Positions 26,971 to 35,525 of a DNA stretch of 42,111 bases are shown here, in pieces. Below the pieces are notes generated by a model. That model was not told where the DNA came from and searched no databases. It saw only the letters and a list, made by a program, of their open reading frames with translations. How positions within the stretch are numbered: position 1 is the stretch's first letter; every line of letters begins with the position of its first letter. Source of the stretch: Planctomycetota bacterium (GTDB taxonomy: Bacteria; Planctomycetota; UBA1135; UBA2386); the NCBI GenBank assembly GCA_021776805.1, contig JAJFFD010000019.1, positions 1 to 42,111 on the forward strand. The letters are read 5' to 3'. Position numbers and translations under genes: made by a program.

Positions 26971-28317
26971 TCAGAACTTGCCCGAGCTCTGCAGGGGAAG
27001 GCGGATGCTGAACTCGGTGCCCTCACCGGGCTCGCTCTGTACCTCGATGCGCCCGCCATGCCGCTCCACAAGCCGGTGGCTGATGGCCAAGCCCAGCCCC
27101 GTTCCATGGCCAACGTCCTTGGTCGTAAAGAAGGGATCGAAGATCTGCTGCAAGTCCTCCGCAGGGATGCCAGTGCCCTGGTCTCGGACGCGCAGAACAA
27201 GCGAATCCTTCGCCTCTTCGCTACTGATCTGAACCTCCGTGCCGGGCGCCGAGGCATCCTTGGCATTGAGGAGCACATTCACGAGAACCTGCAGAAGATG
27301 GTTGGCAGAGCCCTTGACCACGGGGTTCTGCGGGCTGAGTCGCTGCCTGAGCTCGATTTGAGCGCGCTCGTAGGGGACCTTCACCAGATCGGCGGCCTCT
27401 TTGACCAGATCGTTGGCCATCAAGGGCTGAAGTTCGAACTTCGACTCCCGCGAAAAAGTGAGTAGGCCCTCGGTAATGGTGGATACCCGCCCCACGTGCT
27501 TGTCGATGGTGTCCAGTTCGAGAAGCAGAGCCTCCGGTGGGTCCTGGTCGGCGATGCGATAGCGGAGGATCTTCACCTTGCTGGCGATTACCCCGATGGG
27601 ATTATTGATCTCGTGGGAAACACCGGCAGCGAGGGTGCCCACAGATGCCAGCTTCTCGCTGCGCGCCAATTGCATATTCATGCCGACCAAGTCCTCCTCC
27701 TGCGCGCTGACTTGGCGCAGGAGGGTGGAAATGAAGTACACGGAAAGGAGTAGTGCCATGCCCAGGGTGCCCATCCACATGCAGAGCTCGATGACATCCA
27801 CCTGATTGAAGTCCATCAGCCCCACGGCAATCGGAACGTGCGCGAACAGGCCGGCGTACTCGCCAAAGCCGAGCAGGGCGATCAAGCCCAGGGAGATGAT
27901 CGCCACCAGAACCGCGGCGCGCCCGGAGAGGAGGAGGGAAGCGATAAAGGTGTGGAAGAGAAAGAAGAGCACCAGCGGGTTGGTCACCCCCCCACTGAAG
28001 TGGAGCAGGAAGGTGAGCACGAGCAGATCCAATGCGATCTGCAGCCCCACATGACGCCGCAGTTTCTGCGGTGCATCCTTGGGCAGTTTTGAATACCCGG
28101 ATACGTAGACAAGATTTAGCCCGAGGGTGCTGGCCATGAGGAGCCAGAAGGGCAGCGGCCTGACGTTCGGACCGAAGATCGTCCCCGAGAAAATGGTCAT
28201 CAAGGCCATGCCGATCACAGCCAGAAAACGCAGCCGATTAAACCAGGCGATCTCTTCGAGCAGGCTGCGGTCAGGCATCAGGAGCCTGCCGATGGCGCGC
28301 CTGCGTGCCTCTAACAT
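26971..28317 (-). CDS. RegB/PrrB-like membrane sensor histidine kinase
   Basis: A 448-aa protein. The N-terminal half is six or so transmembrane helices (about 30-200), followed by a short cytoplasmic stretch and a full HisKA/HATPase core. The phosphoacceptor is His235 in AGVSHEINNP; the ATP-binding boxes are NVLLNAKDA, VRDQGTGIP and GHGTGLGLAISH. A transmembrane segment contains FSGGVTNPLVLFFLFHTF, which closely resembles the quinone-binding GGxxNPF signature of the redox sensor RegB, with Leu instead of Phe in the last position. It is the last gene of the minus-strand ABC operon, starting 3 bp after the preceding stop. No response regulator lies next to it. Redox sensing is an inference from the motif. 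Confidence 0.9.
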   Translation of the reverse strand: MLEARRRAIGRLLMPDRSLLEEIAWFNRLRFLAVIGMALMTIFSGTIFGPNVRPLPFWLLMASTLGLNLVYVSGYSKLPKDAPQKLRRHVGLQIALDLLVLTFLLHFSGGVTNPLVLFFLFHTFIASLLLSGRAAVLVAIISLGLIALLGFGEYAGLFAHVPIAVGLMDFNQVDVIELCMWMGTLGMALLLSVYFISTLLRQVSAQEEDLVGMNMQLARSEKLASVGTLAAGVSHEINNPIGVIASKVKILRYRIADQDPPEALLLELDTIDKHVGRVSTITEGLLTFSRESKFELQPLMANDLVKEAADLVKVPYERAQIELRQRLSPQNPVVKGSANHLLQVLVNVLLNAKDASAPGTEVQISSEEAKDSLVLRVRDQGTGIPAEDLQQIFDPFFTTKDVGHGTGLGLAISHRLVERHGGRIEVQSEPGEGTEFSIRLPLQSSGKF

Positions 28318-28320
28318 GAC

Positions 28321-29139
28321 TCAGTCCTTGGGACGCGCGTCATACTCGCGGCGCGAATACACCCAAATCGCCAATCCGAGGGCGATCAGGGTGAATGTGA
28401 GGAGTGAATTGACTGGATCTCCCAGGGCAGCCGGCTCATGCCCCTGCAGGCTGCCAGTGAGGGCCTCATAGAAGTCGCTGCTCCGGGGAGGAGCGATGTC
28501 CAGAACCAGCCATCGACGCAAAGGATCGGCAATCGTGGCAACACGAATCCCCGCTTCGGCGGGCAGATTGGAGAAGACCAGCTCGGAGAGCACGACGAAG
28601 GCGGCGGCGACGACGATGGGTCGCTTGAACCAAGCGCCGCAGAGCAGGCCGACGGCGGCGTAGCCGGGAGAGGCCATCGCCGCGCCCTGCAGGTAGGAAA
28701 ACAACCAGGCAGCAGGAACCCCTTGACCCAGTCGCCATGGTCGATCCGGGACGGCGATCGCCAGGTACATCAGGCCCAGGAATGCAGCAATCATCGCCCA
28801 GCAGAGCAATGAAACCGCCAGCCACTTGCCAATCAACAGACTGAAGCGGGGTACAGGACGCACGAAGTAGTAGGTCGAAGTCGCGTCGCTGAGGTCCTCG
28901 TGCAGGACGGTCACCCCGTAGTAGAGGACAATGACCGGCAGAGCGAATTGGATCACCAGGAAGTACATGCTGATCCCGTACACTTCACGCCCGCCCTCCA
29001 TGGCCGCCTCATCGGGCAAGAACCAGGCGAAGAAGGCGAGTCCGATCCCGAGCAGACAAAGCACCCAGGTCATACGGCTACGCAGCTGCAAGATGAGAGC
29101 CTGCCGGCAAGATTCGACTGTCTGTCGGAGGAGGATCAT
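28321..29139 (-). CDS. ABC-2-type transporter permease (second pair)
   Basis: A 272-aa integral membrane protein with about six predicted helices (for example ALPVIVLYYGVTVL, LAVSLLCWAMIAAFLGLMYLAI, PIVVAAAFVVLSELVF, LLTFTLIALGLAIWVY). The DATSTYYFVRPVPRFSLLIGKW segment is the usual ABC-2 coupling region, where a cytoplasmic helix meets the ATPase. It overlaps the upstream ATPase gene by 4 bp (ATGA) and is followed 3 bp later by the histidine kinase. It works with the adjacent ATPase; the exported or extracted substrate is unknown. Confidence 0.85.
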   Translation of the reverse strand: MILLRQTVESCRQALILQLRSRMTWVLCLLGIGLAFFAWFLPDEAAMEGGREVYGISMYFLVIQFALPVIVLYYGVTVLHEDLSDATSTYYFVRPVPRFSLLIGKWLAVSLLCWAMIAAFLGLMYLAIAVPDRPWRLGQGVPAAWLFSYLQGAAMASPGYAAVGLLCGAWFKRPIVVAAAFVVLSELVFSNLPAEAGIRVATIADPLRRWLVLDIAPPRSSDFYEALTGSLQGHEPAALGDPVNSLLTFTLIALGLAIWVYSRREYDARPKD

Positions 29140-30041
29140 GACACCAGGTACCCGAAGACCGCCTCCAAGCTGTCGTCCACCGGAGCGATCTCATCCACGA
29201 GTTGACCCTGGTCTGCTCCGAGTTCGGTCAGAGTTTGAAACAGGCCGTCCCCCCCGGCGGTCGCCAATTCGAGGCCGTCGTGGGTGAAGCTCAAGCCCGA
29301 TACCACCTCGAGGCTGGTCAAACGCGCAGCCAGCTCGCGCGGATTGCGGCTGCGCAGACGTAGCCGGTGAGGCCGGTCCTCCAACTGTCGACGCAGATCG
29401 CTGACCGTTCCCTCGGCCATCAATCGCCCCTGATGGATCAAGAGCACGCGATCCACCACCGACTGCAATTCGTGCAGCACATGGCTACTGACCATGACCG
29501 AAACGCCACTCTCCCCCAACTCGCGGATGGCCTCGCTCATCTGGTGTCTGGCAACCGGATCAAGTCCGGTCATGGGCTCATCGAGAAAGACCACCTTCGG
29601 TTCATGGGCCAGGGCCTGTGCCAGCTTGATGCGCTGACGCATGCCCTTGCTGTAGCCACGGATTTTCCGCCCCATGACCTCGGCCATACCGAAGCGCTGC
29701 AGGCTGTCCTTGGCGCGACGTCGCGCTTCGGCACCGCTGTAGCCGTGGATGCGTAGCATCCAGGTGACGAAGGTGAGTCCGTTCAGATCCTCGTAGAAGG
29801 CATCGAGATCCGGGCAATAGCCCAGGTTGCGTCGGACTTCCGGAGTCTGCGGCGATCCCCCATCCACATCCACTTGACCAAGGCTGGGCCGAAGCAGGCC
29901 GATGGCCAACTTCATGAGAGTCGACTTGCCCGCGCCGTTCTGGCCGACGAGACCGGTGACTCCGGCCTCGACGGTGAAGCTCATATCGACCAACGCGGAA
30001 ACCTGGCCATACCACTTACTGACGCCGAGGAATTCGATCAT
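29136..30041 (-). CDS. ABC transporter ATP-binding protein (second pair)
   Basis: A 301-aa ATPase with Walker A GQNGAGKST, signature YSKGMRQRIKLAQAL (variant of LSGGQ), Walker B VVFLDEPMTGLDP and the H-loop VMVSSHVLHEL. The start used is ATG at 30041 (MIEFLGVSKWYG), because it overlaps the upstream permease stop by 4 bp; a longer opening from 30284 would lie inside that permease gene and has no conserved content. A C-terminal accessory domain of about 90 aa follows the nucleotide-binding domain, as in ABC-2 exporters. It pairs with the permease that follows. Confidence 0.93.
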   Translation of the reverse strand: MIEFLGVSKWYGQVSALVDMSFTVEAGVTGLVGQNGAGKSTLMKLAIGLLRPSLGQVDVDGGSPQTPEVRRNLGYCPDLDAFYEDLNGLTFVTWMLRIHGYSGAEARRRAKDSLQRFGMAEVMGRKIRGYSKGMRQRIKLAQALAHEPKVVFLDEPMTGLDPVARHQMSEAIRELGESGVSVMVSSHVLHELQSVVDRVLLIHQGRLMAEGTVSDLRRQLEDRPHRLRLRSRNPRELAARLTSLEVVSGLSFTHDGLELATAGGDGLFQTLTELGADQGQLVDEIAPVDDSLEAVFGYLVS

Positions 30042-30943
30042 TGCACCGCCTCCTGAACACGCAGGCGGCGGGACAGAGCGAGGACCAGCAGCAGGATCAC
30101 AGTGCCGATGACCATGCAGGCTGACCAAAGCGGTTGATCGCGAGTATCCTGCACGCCAGCACCCCAATGCACCAGTCTCCCGGCAGAGTCCCAGGGACTC
30201 AGAGATCGCAGCCAGAGCTGGGATCGGAAGATCTGCGAGAGGGCATTGCCGAGTGCGGTCGACCCGAACATCAGCAGAACCCAAAGGATGGCGCTGAAAT
30301 TCGGGCTCCGCGAGAGCGCCGAGAATCCTACGGCCATACCGCTCATCACGGCGGTGAAGAGTGTCATGGTCAGGATGACTCGCGGCATGAAAGCATAGGT
30401 GCTGTCAAAGAAGGTCGCGTCCGGGGCCATCATGACGCCAATGATCCACTGGCAGACTGGCAGGGCCACGAAGCCGACTCCGAGCAGCAGGAAGGAACCA
30501 AACCACTTGGCCAGAAAGTAGCCGATTGGAGTGATGCCTCGCGTCCAGTAGATCTCGAGGGCATTGGCCGCCCGATCCTTGGCCACGGCCCGACAACTCA
30601 CCAAGAACGTGAGCACCAGAAAGGACGGGAATGACCAGAGCATGACCTGGTCCACATAGAAGGCGGGCGAGATCGGGTTTTGCGGCGACTCTTCCGAGAG
30701 CGCCACAAAGCCTTCATTGCCGCTCATCACTGCCTGCTCACCGAAGAGCTTCCAGATACCCAGAATGATCATCATCATGATCAGGTAGGCGATGGCCGGA
30801 ACCTGGCAGATGATGAATATGATCAATCCGCGCCGGTTCTGGAACATGCTGCGGAATTCCATGCTGGCGATAGGCATGAGCCGCTCCCACATGGGGGTGG
30901 CCTGGTATTCCAAGGAACGGTAGCCCACGCCGTGGATGGTCAT
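30038..30943 (-). CDS. ABC-2-type transporter permease (first pair)
   Basis: A 301-aa membrane protein with about six helices (LIIFIICQVPAIAYLIMMMIIL, SFPSFLVLTFLVSCRAV, FGSFLLLGVGFVALPV, VILTMTLFTAVMSGMAVGF, AILWVLLMFGSTALG, ACMVIGTVILLLVLAL). VAKDRAANALEIYWTRGI is the coupling region seen in ABC-2 exporters. It overlaps both neighbouring ATPase genes by 4 bp, so the operon is translationally coupled. Confidence 0.87.
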   Translation of the reverse strand: MTIHGVGYRSLEYQATPMWERLMPIASMEFRSMFQNRRGLIIFIICQVPAIAYLIMMMIILGIWKLFGEQAVMSGNEGFVALSEESPQNPISPAFYVDQVMLWSFPSFLVLTFLVSCRAVAKDRAANALEIYWTRGITPIGYFLAKWFGSFLLLGVGFVALPVCQWIIGVMMAPDATFFDSTYAFMPRVILTMTLFTAVMSGMAVGFSALSRSPNFSAILWVLLMFGSTALGNALSQIFRSQLWLRSLSPWDSAGRLVHWGAGVQDTRDQPLWSACMVIGTVILLLVLALSRRLRVQEAVQ

Positions 30944-31872
30944 CGCACCTCCACCGAATCAGCACCCACGGCCCCGAGAAAGACCTCTTCCAAACTGCGC
31001 CGGTGTTCCACCAGGCGGCGAACGGTGCCACCGCTGCTTACAACCGCGGCGAAGATCGCGGGCAAAGGCAGATGATCGGGCAAGGTGAGCCGATAGCTGC
31101 CCTTGGTCTCCCGCCCTTCTATCTCGAGTACCCCGGCCTCGCGGAGAGCCGACGCGAGGGCTTCCGGCGCGGCCGAAGAATCCAGATCGAAGAGGCGGAC
31201 CGGGCTCTGGGTAAGCTCCTGCATTGGTCCCGAGGCCATGACACGACCCTTCTCCAGGAGCACCACCGAATGGCAGGTCCGCTCCACATCCTGAAGAATG
31301 TGGGAGGAGAGCAAGACCGACTTGTTCAGGTCATCGGCGAGAGTGGACACCAGATCGAGCATCTCCCGTCGTCCCGCTGGATCCAGACCATTCGTCGGTT
31401 CGTCGAGAAAGAGGACCTGCGGGTCATGAACCAAGGCACTGGCGAGCTTGACCTTCTGCCGCATGCCGGCTGAGTAACCGGCGACCGGCCGATAACGCTG
31501 CTCATCGAGACCGACCAGGTAGAGCATCTCATGGGATCTTCTGGCGGCATCGCGGGCAGGCAGGCCGGTCATCCGGCCGGCGAGGGCGACGGTCTCGTAG
31601 CCGTTGAGCCCAGGGATATGACAGTCCTTCTCCGGCATGTAGCCCACCACTCGACGGATCTCGAGGGGGCTGGCGTTCTCAGCCAGATCCAGGACTGACA
31701 ATTTACCGGCGGCCGGACGCAGCAGGCCGAGAAGGGCCTTCAGAATCGAAGACTTGCCCGCACCGTTGCGCCCGAGGAGGCCGACTGCCCCATCCGGAAA
31801 CTCGGCAGTCACCCCCTCCACGGCCACATGGGAGCCATAGCGAATCGTGATGTCCTCGAGTTTGACTGTCAA
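30940..31872 (-). CDS. ABC transporter ATP-binding protein (first pair)
   Basis: A 310-aa ATPase. Walker A is GRNGAGKSS, the signature is YSAGMRQKVKLASAL, Walker B is VLFLDEPTNGLDP and the switch His is in LLSSHILQDVE. A C-terminal accessory domain of about 90 aa follows. It is encoded 9 bp after the methyltransferase gene and overlaps the following permease gene by 4 bp. Together with that permease it forms the first of two ABC pairs in this operon. Confidence 0.93.
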   Translation of the reverse strand: MTVKLEDITIRYGSHVAVEGVTAEFPDGAVGLLGRNGAGKSSILKALLGLLRPAAGKLSVLDLAENASPLEIRRVVGYMPEKDCHIPGLNGYETVALAGRMTGLPARDAARRSHEMLYLVGLDEQRYRPVAGYSAGMRQKVKLASALVHDPQVLFLDEPTNGLDPAGRREMLDLVSTLADDLNKSVLLSSHILQDVERTCHSVVLLEKGRVMASGPMQELTQSPVRLFDLDSSAAPEALASALREAGVLEIEGRETKGSYRLTLPDHLPLPAIFAAVVSSGGTVRRLVEHRRSLEEVFLGAVGADSVEVR

Positions 31873-31881
31873 TTCAGGAGC

Positions 31882-32565
31882 TCACGACTTCCGGGCCAAG
31901 ACCGAGACGAGACGAAGAGGCCATCGCTTTGCATCGAAGTGCACACTGCCACTGATGTGCTCGACTGCATGCTCGCCCTCGAGTTTGTTGATGAAGTCAT
32001 TCGTCGATTTTCGGAAGGGGTCGGCGGAGATGACGCGGCCCCCCGAACGGATGATCGCCTGCACCTGCCGCAAGAGTCCAGGATGACTCGGCGGATGATA
32101 GGCGACGTCGGCGAGGAGCAGCAGATCGATTCCTGCTGGGAGATATTCGCGATCCCAATCAAAGCGCAGCTCCTGGTGCTCTCGCGCCCCATTCTTGCGG
32201 GCATTGAATCTGGCAAAATGCAGGGCATCGGGCTCCCGGTCTGCAAAAATCACCGTCGCACCTCGCCTGGCAGCGGCCGCGCCGGCGACGCCAATCCCAC
32301 AGCCCAGGTCGACCACCCGCTGCTGGACCAGACTCGGCCCACGCATGATGAAGCGTGCCAGGCCCACGGATGCGGGCCAAATGTCGGCCCAATATGGTGG
32401 CTGCGCCTTGCGCTCACAGCGCTCAGCCAGGTCCCCCCGGCGAAGCAAGTCCTCCGAAGAGCTGGGGGCGACGATGGACAGGGGGCCACCCGCGCCATGG
32501 ATCACATGCCGACGCAGGGGGAATCGGCGCAGGTTCTGATCGCGCATCGCCTCTGGAACCGTCAT
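31882..32565 (-). CDS. SAM-dependent methyltransferase (ETFB/PrmA-like)
   Basis: A 227-aa class I methyltransferase. PPYWADIWPASVGLARFI before the SAM domain is characteristic of the group that includes the ETF-beta lysine methyltransferase and nicotinamide N-methyltransferase-like proteins. VVDLGCGIGVAGAAAARRG is the SAM-binding motif I and FADREPDAL motif II. The substrate is probably a protein lysine but is not determined. It is the first gene of the minus-strand ABC operon and is divergent from the histidine kinase gene, whose ATG is 64 bp away across a perfect palindrome. Confidence 0.83.
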   Translation of the reverse strand: MTVPEAMRDQNLRRFPLRRHVIHGAGGPLSIVAPSSSEDLLRRGDLAERCERKAQPPYWADIWPASVGLARFIMRGPSLVQQRVVDLGCGIGVAGAAAARRGATVIFADREPDALHFARFNARKNGAREHQELRFDWDREYLPAGIDLLLLADVAYHPPSHPGLLRQVQAIIRSGGRVISADPFRKSTNDFINKLEGEHAVEHISGSVHFDAKRWPLRLVSVLARKS

Positions 32566-32588
32566 AGACTCTCTGACAGGCCTTGCAT

Positions 32589-32604
32589 CTGTGAGACATC
32601 ACAG
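32589..32604. promoter_or_regulatory. CRP-like palindrome between divergent operons
   Basis: CTGTGA-GACA-TCACAG is a perfect 6+4+6 inverted repeat. Its TGTGA/TCACA half sites equal those of the CRP/FNR superfamily, but the spacer is 4 bp as in FNR, not the 6 bp of E. coli CRP. It lies between the methyltransferase/ABC operon and the histidine kinase gene, 26 bp before the kinase ATG at 32630. The match is seen directly; the regulator is inferred. Confidence 0.5.
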
Positions 32605-32629
32605 CATCTACAATGCCTGGGATCCAGTC

Positions 32630-34825
32630 ATGCAGCATCTCCTCAAGCATCTGCCGGCCTTTCTGAGCCTGCTCATCCCGCTTCTGGCCCTGGCCTGGCT
32701 GGGGAGCCGCGAAATGGGCCGCCTGGAAGATCAAGCGGAGCAGGCCCTCGAGAACCATGCGGCCTCCTTCCTGCGAGAGACTGCGGCGCGACTCGAGGCC
32801 GACCTCAGCGATGCCACGGCTAACTTGTTGGCCCGCGACATGGATTTGAGCCGGCGGAGTCTGGTCCAGGTCGCCGAAACCCTGATCGAGGAGAATCCAA
32901 TCATCCTCGATCTGATCATCATCGATGCGGATGGCAGCCTGCGCTTCCCAACTCAGCCACCTGGGATCGAAGCCTCACTGCCCTTTCACAAAGAATCGGG
33001 AGTGCGCGCAATCGATGACGCCGAGGCCCTCGAGACCTGGGGCGATCATGAGGGTGCCCGCAGCCTGCTCGAACAACACATCGCCGCCCAGGACTCGCGA
33101 GACTGGCGAACGATGATGCGTGCCCACTTCAATCTCGCCGGTCTCTACCGCCGCGAAGACCTGCTGGATCTCGCTGAAGACCAGTATTGGAACGCCTACG
33201 AGTTCACTTACCTGCGGCGGTCGCGCTCACGGGATGGTGAACTTGCCGCGATTCATCTGCTCTGCGCTGTCGCGCTGGCAGAACTCGAGGCACAACGGGA
33301 CAGCAATTACACCGCCATCGTCGATCTGATGCGCGACATCGCCGACGGCATCCACTTCCCGGTGGGCGAAGCACTCCTGACCGCGACCTTCGACCGCCTT
33401 CGAACCCAAATCCCACTGGACTCGGACCGGCAGATCGACGCGGAAGAGATCGCAGTCACACAGAGAATTCGTGAGAACGGCCGCAGCTTCGCCCAGGAGT
33501 ATCGCTCCTTTCTCATGGACACAAGCCGGCGGCGAATGGCCCTGGCCGCACCCGGCAGCCTGGTTCACGTCCTCCACTCAGCGCCGCAGGAACACAGCCT
33601 CCTGGCCCTGCGCAAGGCCAGGCAATCCGAGCTCGCCGAGGACTGGATCGGACCCTTCGAGTGGATTGGTCTCCGCCTGAATCTTGATCTGCTCCTCGCT
33701 GACGCCCTGGGCAAGGCCATCTCCTCCGAAGAAGCCGACTTTCGCCTGGCCATCAGCAGCCCGGACGGAGATGTGGTTCTCGCCACCGCCGATCTCGAGG
33801 ATCCGCTCCCCGGCCTCGCTGAGGAGAGTCGAGTCTCCTTCGCCGGCTTACAACTCACAGCGACTCCGGTTCAGCCGGAGGCCTATCTGGACGCACGTCG
33901 CGCCACCATCAGAAACCGAGCTCTGCTCTTTCTCGCCCTCAGCCTGGTGGCTGGCGGCGGCGCCTTCTTTCTGGTGCGATCGGTCGCCCGGGAAACCCAA
34001 CTCGCTGACCTCAAGGTGCAGCTGGTGTCGCGGGTTTCCCATGAACTGAAGACACCCCTGGCTCTGATCAAGATGTATTCAGAGACCATCGGAATGGGGC
34101 GAAGCAAGGACGAGAAGCAGACCCGGAAGTTCAGCCATATCATCGCCAGAGAGGCTGATAGCCTCAGCATGATGATCGAGCGGGTGCTGGATTTCTCGCG
34201 GCGCGAACAGGGCCAGATCAAGTACGCCAGACTGCCTGCTGACCTCCGCCAGGTCCTCATCGGAGTCAGCGACGCCTACCGGCCCCACCTGGAAGCCCGA
34301 GGCTTCAGTCTCCAATGCAGCCTCGAGGCAAGGATCACGGCGGAAGTCGACCGCACCGCCCTGGAGAGCGCGCTGGTTAATCTTCTCGAAAACGCAGTCA
34401 AGTACAGCCAGGCGGAGGGGAGCGGCAATCACATCGGCCTCAAGCTCTTCAGAGAGGCAGGACAAGCCGTCATCGAAGTCTTGGATCGAGGCATCGGCAT
34501 TCCCGAGAAGGAACGCAACCAGGTCTTCAGCAGCTTCTATCGTGCGAGCAACGCGGGTGAAGCACGGGGCGCCGGCCTCGGTCTGAGTCTGGTCAAACAT
34601 TTCGTGGATGCACACGAGGGCGATATTGTCGCCCTCGCGCGCGAGGGCGGCGGCAGTATCATGCGCATGACTTTGCCTCTCAGACAGGAGCCGCAACCCA
34701 ACAAGCCGCTGGATTCTGATCGCATTCCCGCGACTGAGCAGCGCAATCAAGCTACCCAAGGGGCGACAGCCCGAGCGAGCGAGAGAGGAACAACCACTAT
34801 GCGAGAGGACAGCAATGCAAGCTGA
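32630..34825 (+). CDS. Sensor histidine kinase with large extracytoplasmic sensor
   Basis: A 731-aa protein with ATG at 32630 (a GTG at 32591 is possible but lies inside the palindrome). One membrane helix near the N-terminus (HLPAFLSLLIPLLALAW) and a second at about 431-451 (LLFLALSLVAGGGAFFLV) flank about 400 extracytoplasmic residues, partly TPR-like (RAHFNLAGLYRREDLLDLAEDQYW). There is no clear HAMP domain. The cytoplasmic core is complete: H-box VSHELKTPLAL (His near 471), N-box NLLENAVKY, G1 EVLDRGIGIP, and a G2 box GAGLGLSLVKHF. A tail of about 50 charged residues follows. Its gene overlaps the response regulator gene by 11 bp. It is a classical membrane sensor of an envelope signal; the ligand is unknown. 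Confidence 0.93.
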   Translation: MQHLLKHLPAFLSLLIPLLALAWLGSREMGRLEDQAEQALENHAASFLRETAARLEADLSDATANLLARDMDLSRRSLVQVAETLIEENPIILDLIIIDADGSLRFPTQPPGIEASLPFHKESGVRAIDDAEALETWGDHEGARSLLEQHIAAQDSRDWRTMMRAHFNLAGLYRREDLLDLAEDQYWNAYEFTYLRRSRSRDGELAAIHLLCAVALAELEAQRDSNYTAIVDLMRDIADGIHFPVGEALLTATFDRLRTQIPLDSDRQIDAEEIAVTQRIRENGRSFAQEYRSFLMDTSRRRMALAAPGSLVHVLHSAPQEHSLLALRKARQSELAEDWIGPFEWIGLRLNLDLLLADALGKAISSEEADFRLAISSPDGDVVLATADLEDPLPGLAEESRVSFAGLQLTATPVQPEAYLDARRATIRNRALLFLALSLVAGGGAFFLVRSVARETQLADLKVQLVSRVSHELKTPLALIKMYSETIGMGRSKDEKQTRKFSHIIAREADSLSMMIERVLDFSRREQGQIKYARLPADLRQVLIGVSDAYRPHLEARGFSLQCSLEARITAEVDRTALESALVNLLENAVKYSQAEGSGNHIGLKLFREAGQAVIEVLDRGIGIPEKERNQVFSSFYRASNAGEARGAGLGLSLVKHFVDAHEGDIVALAREGGGSIMRMTLPLRQEPQPNKPLDSDRIPATEQRNQATQGATARASERGTTTMREDSNAS

Positions 34826-35525
34826 GAGCAACAGCGTGCTCATCATCGAGGACGAGCCGGACCTACGCGAGGGCCTCAAACACAATCTGGAACTCGAGGG
34901 CTACGGCGTCGCAACCGCTGCTGACGGCAGAAGCGGACTGGAAGCAGCCATGTCAGGCGAGCACCGACTCATCCTTCTGGACTTGATGTTACCAGAGCTC
35001 AGCGGACTTGAATTGCTGCGCAAGTTCCGCGGTTCAGGGAAGAACACACCGGTAATCATCCTCTCTGCCCGTGGGCAGGATCACGAGAAAGTCGAAGGAC
35101 TGGAACTCGGCGCCGATGACTACCTGAGCAAACCCTTTGGCTTGGCCGAACTCAGCGCCAGGATTCGCGCGGTCTTGCGGCGCTTCGAGCGTGGCGGCGG
35201 CGAATCACGGGATGTGTACCACTTCCCCGGCCTCGAAGTCGACTTCAAGCGCTTCACAGTCTTGCGCGATGGCGATGAGTTTCAACTCTCACGCTTCGAG
35301 GCGGAGATCCTGAGAATGTTGATCGACCACTGTGGTGAAGTGGTGACGCGACAGGACCTGCTGACGAAGGTCTGGGGCTACGTTCACCTGCCAACGACCA
35401 GGACCGTGGACAATCACATCGCTCGACTACGCAAGAAGCTCGAGAAGGACGTCGAGAATCCTGTCCACGTCGTCACTGTCCATGGTCTCGGCTACCGCTT
35501 CGATTCGCAGCCGGTGCAAGCATGA
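34815..35525 (+). CDS. OmpR/PhoB-family response regulator
   Basis: A 236-aa protein with receiver domain (acidic pocket IIEDEPD, phosphoacceptor Asp56 in LLDLMLP, Lys106 in SKPFG) and a C-terminal winged-helix DNA-binding domain (TTRTVDNHIARLRKKL, VHGLGYRF). The start at 34815 follows GAGAGGA, a strong ribosome site, and overlaps the kinase gene by 11 bp. It overlaps the following secreted-protein gene by 4 bp (ATGA). It is the output of the neighbouring kinase; the paralog array downstream is a plausible regulon. Confidence 0.96.
   Translation: MQAESNSVLIIEDEPDLREGLKHNLELEGYGVATAADGRSGLEAAMSGEHRLILLDLMLPELSGLELLRKFRGSGKNTPVIILSARGQDHEKVEGLELGADDYLSKPFGLAELSARIRAVLRRFERGGGESRDVYHFPGLEVDFKRFTVLRDGDEFQLSRFEAEILRMLIDHCGEVVTRQDLLTKVWGYVHLPTTRTVDNHIARLRKKLEKDVENPVHVVTVHGLGYRFDSQPVQA

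Noticed and set aside
30042..30284. 81-residue N-terminal extension of the second ABC ATPase
   Set aside because: It would lie inside the permease gene; the ATG at 30041 gives the normal ATPase start and a 4-bp overlap.
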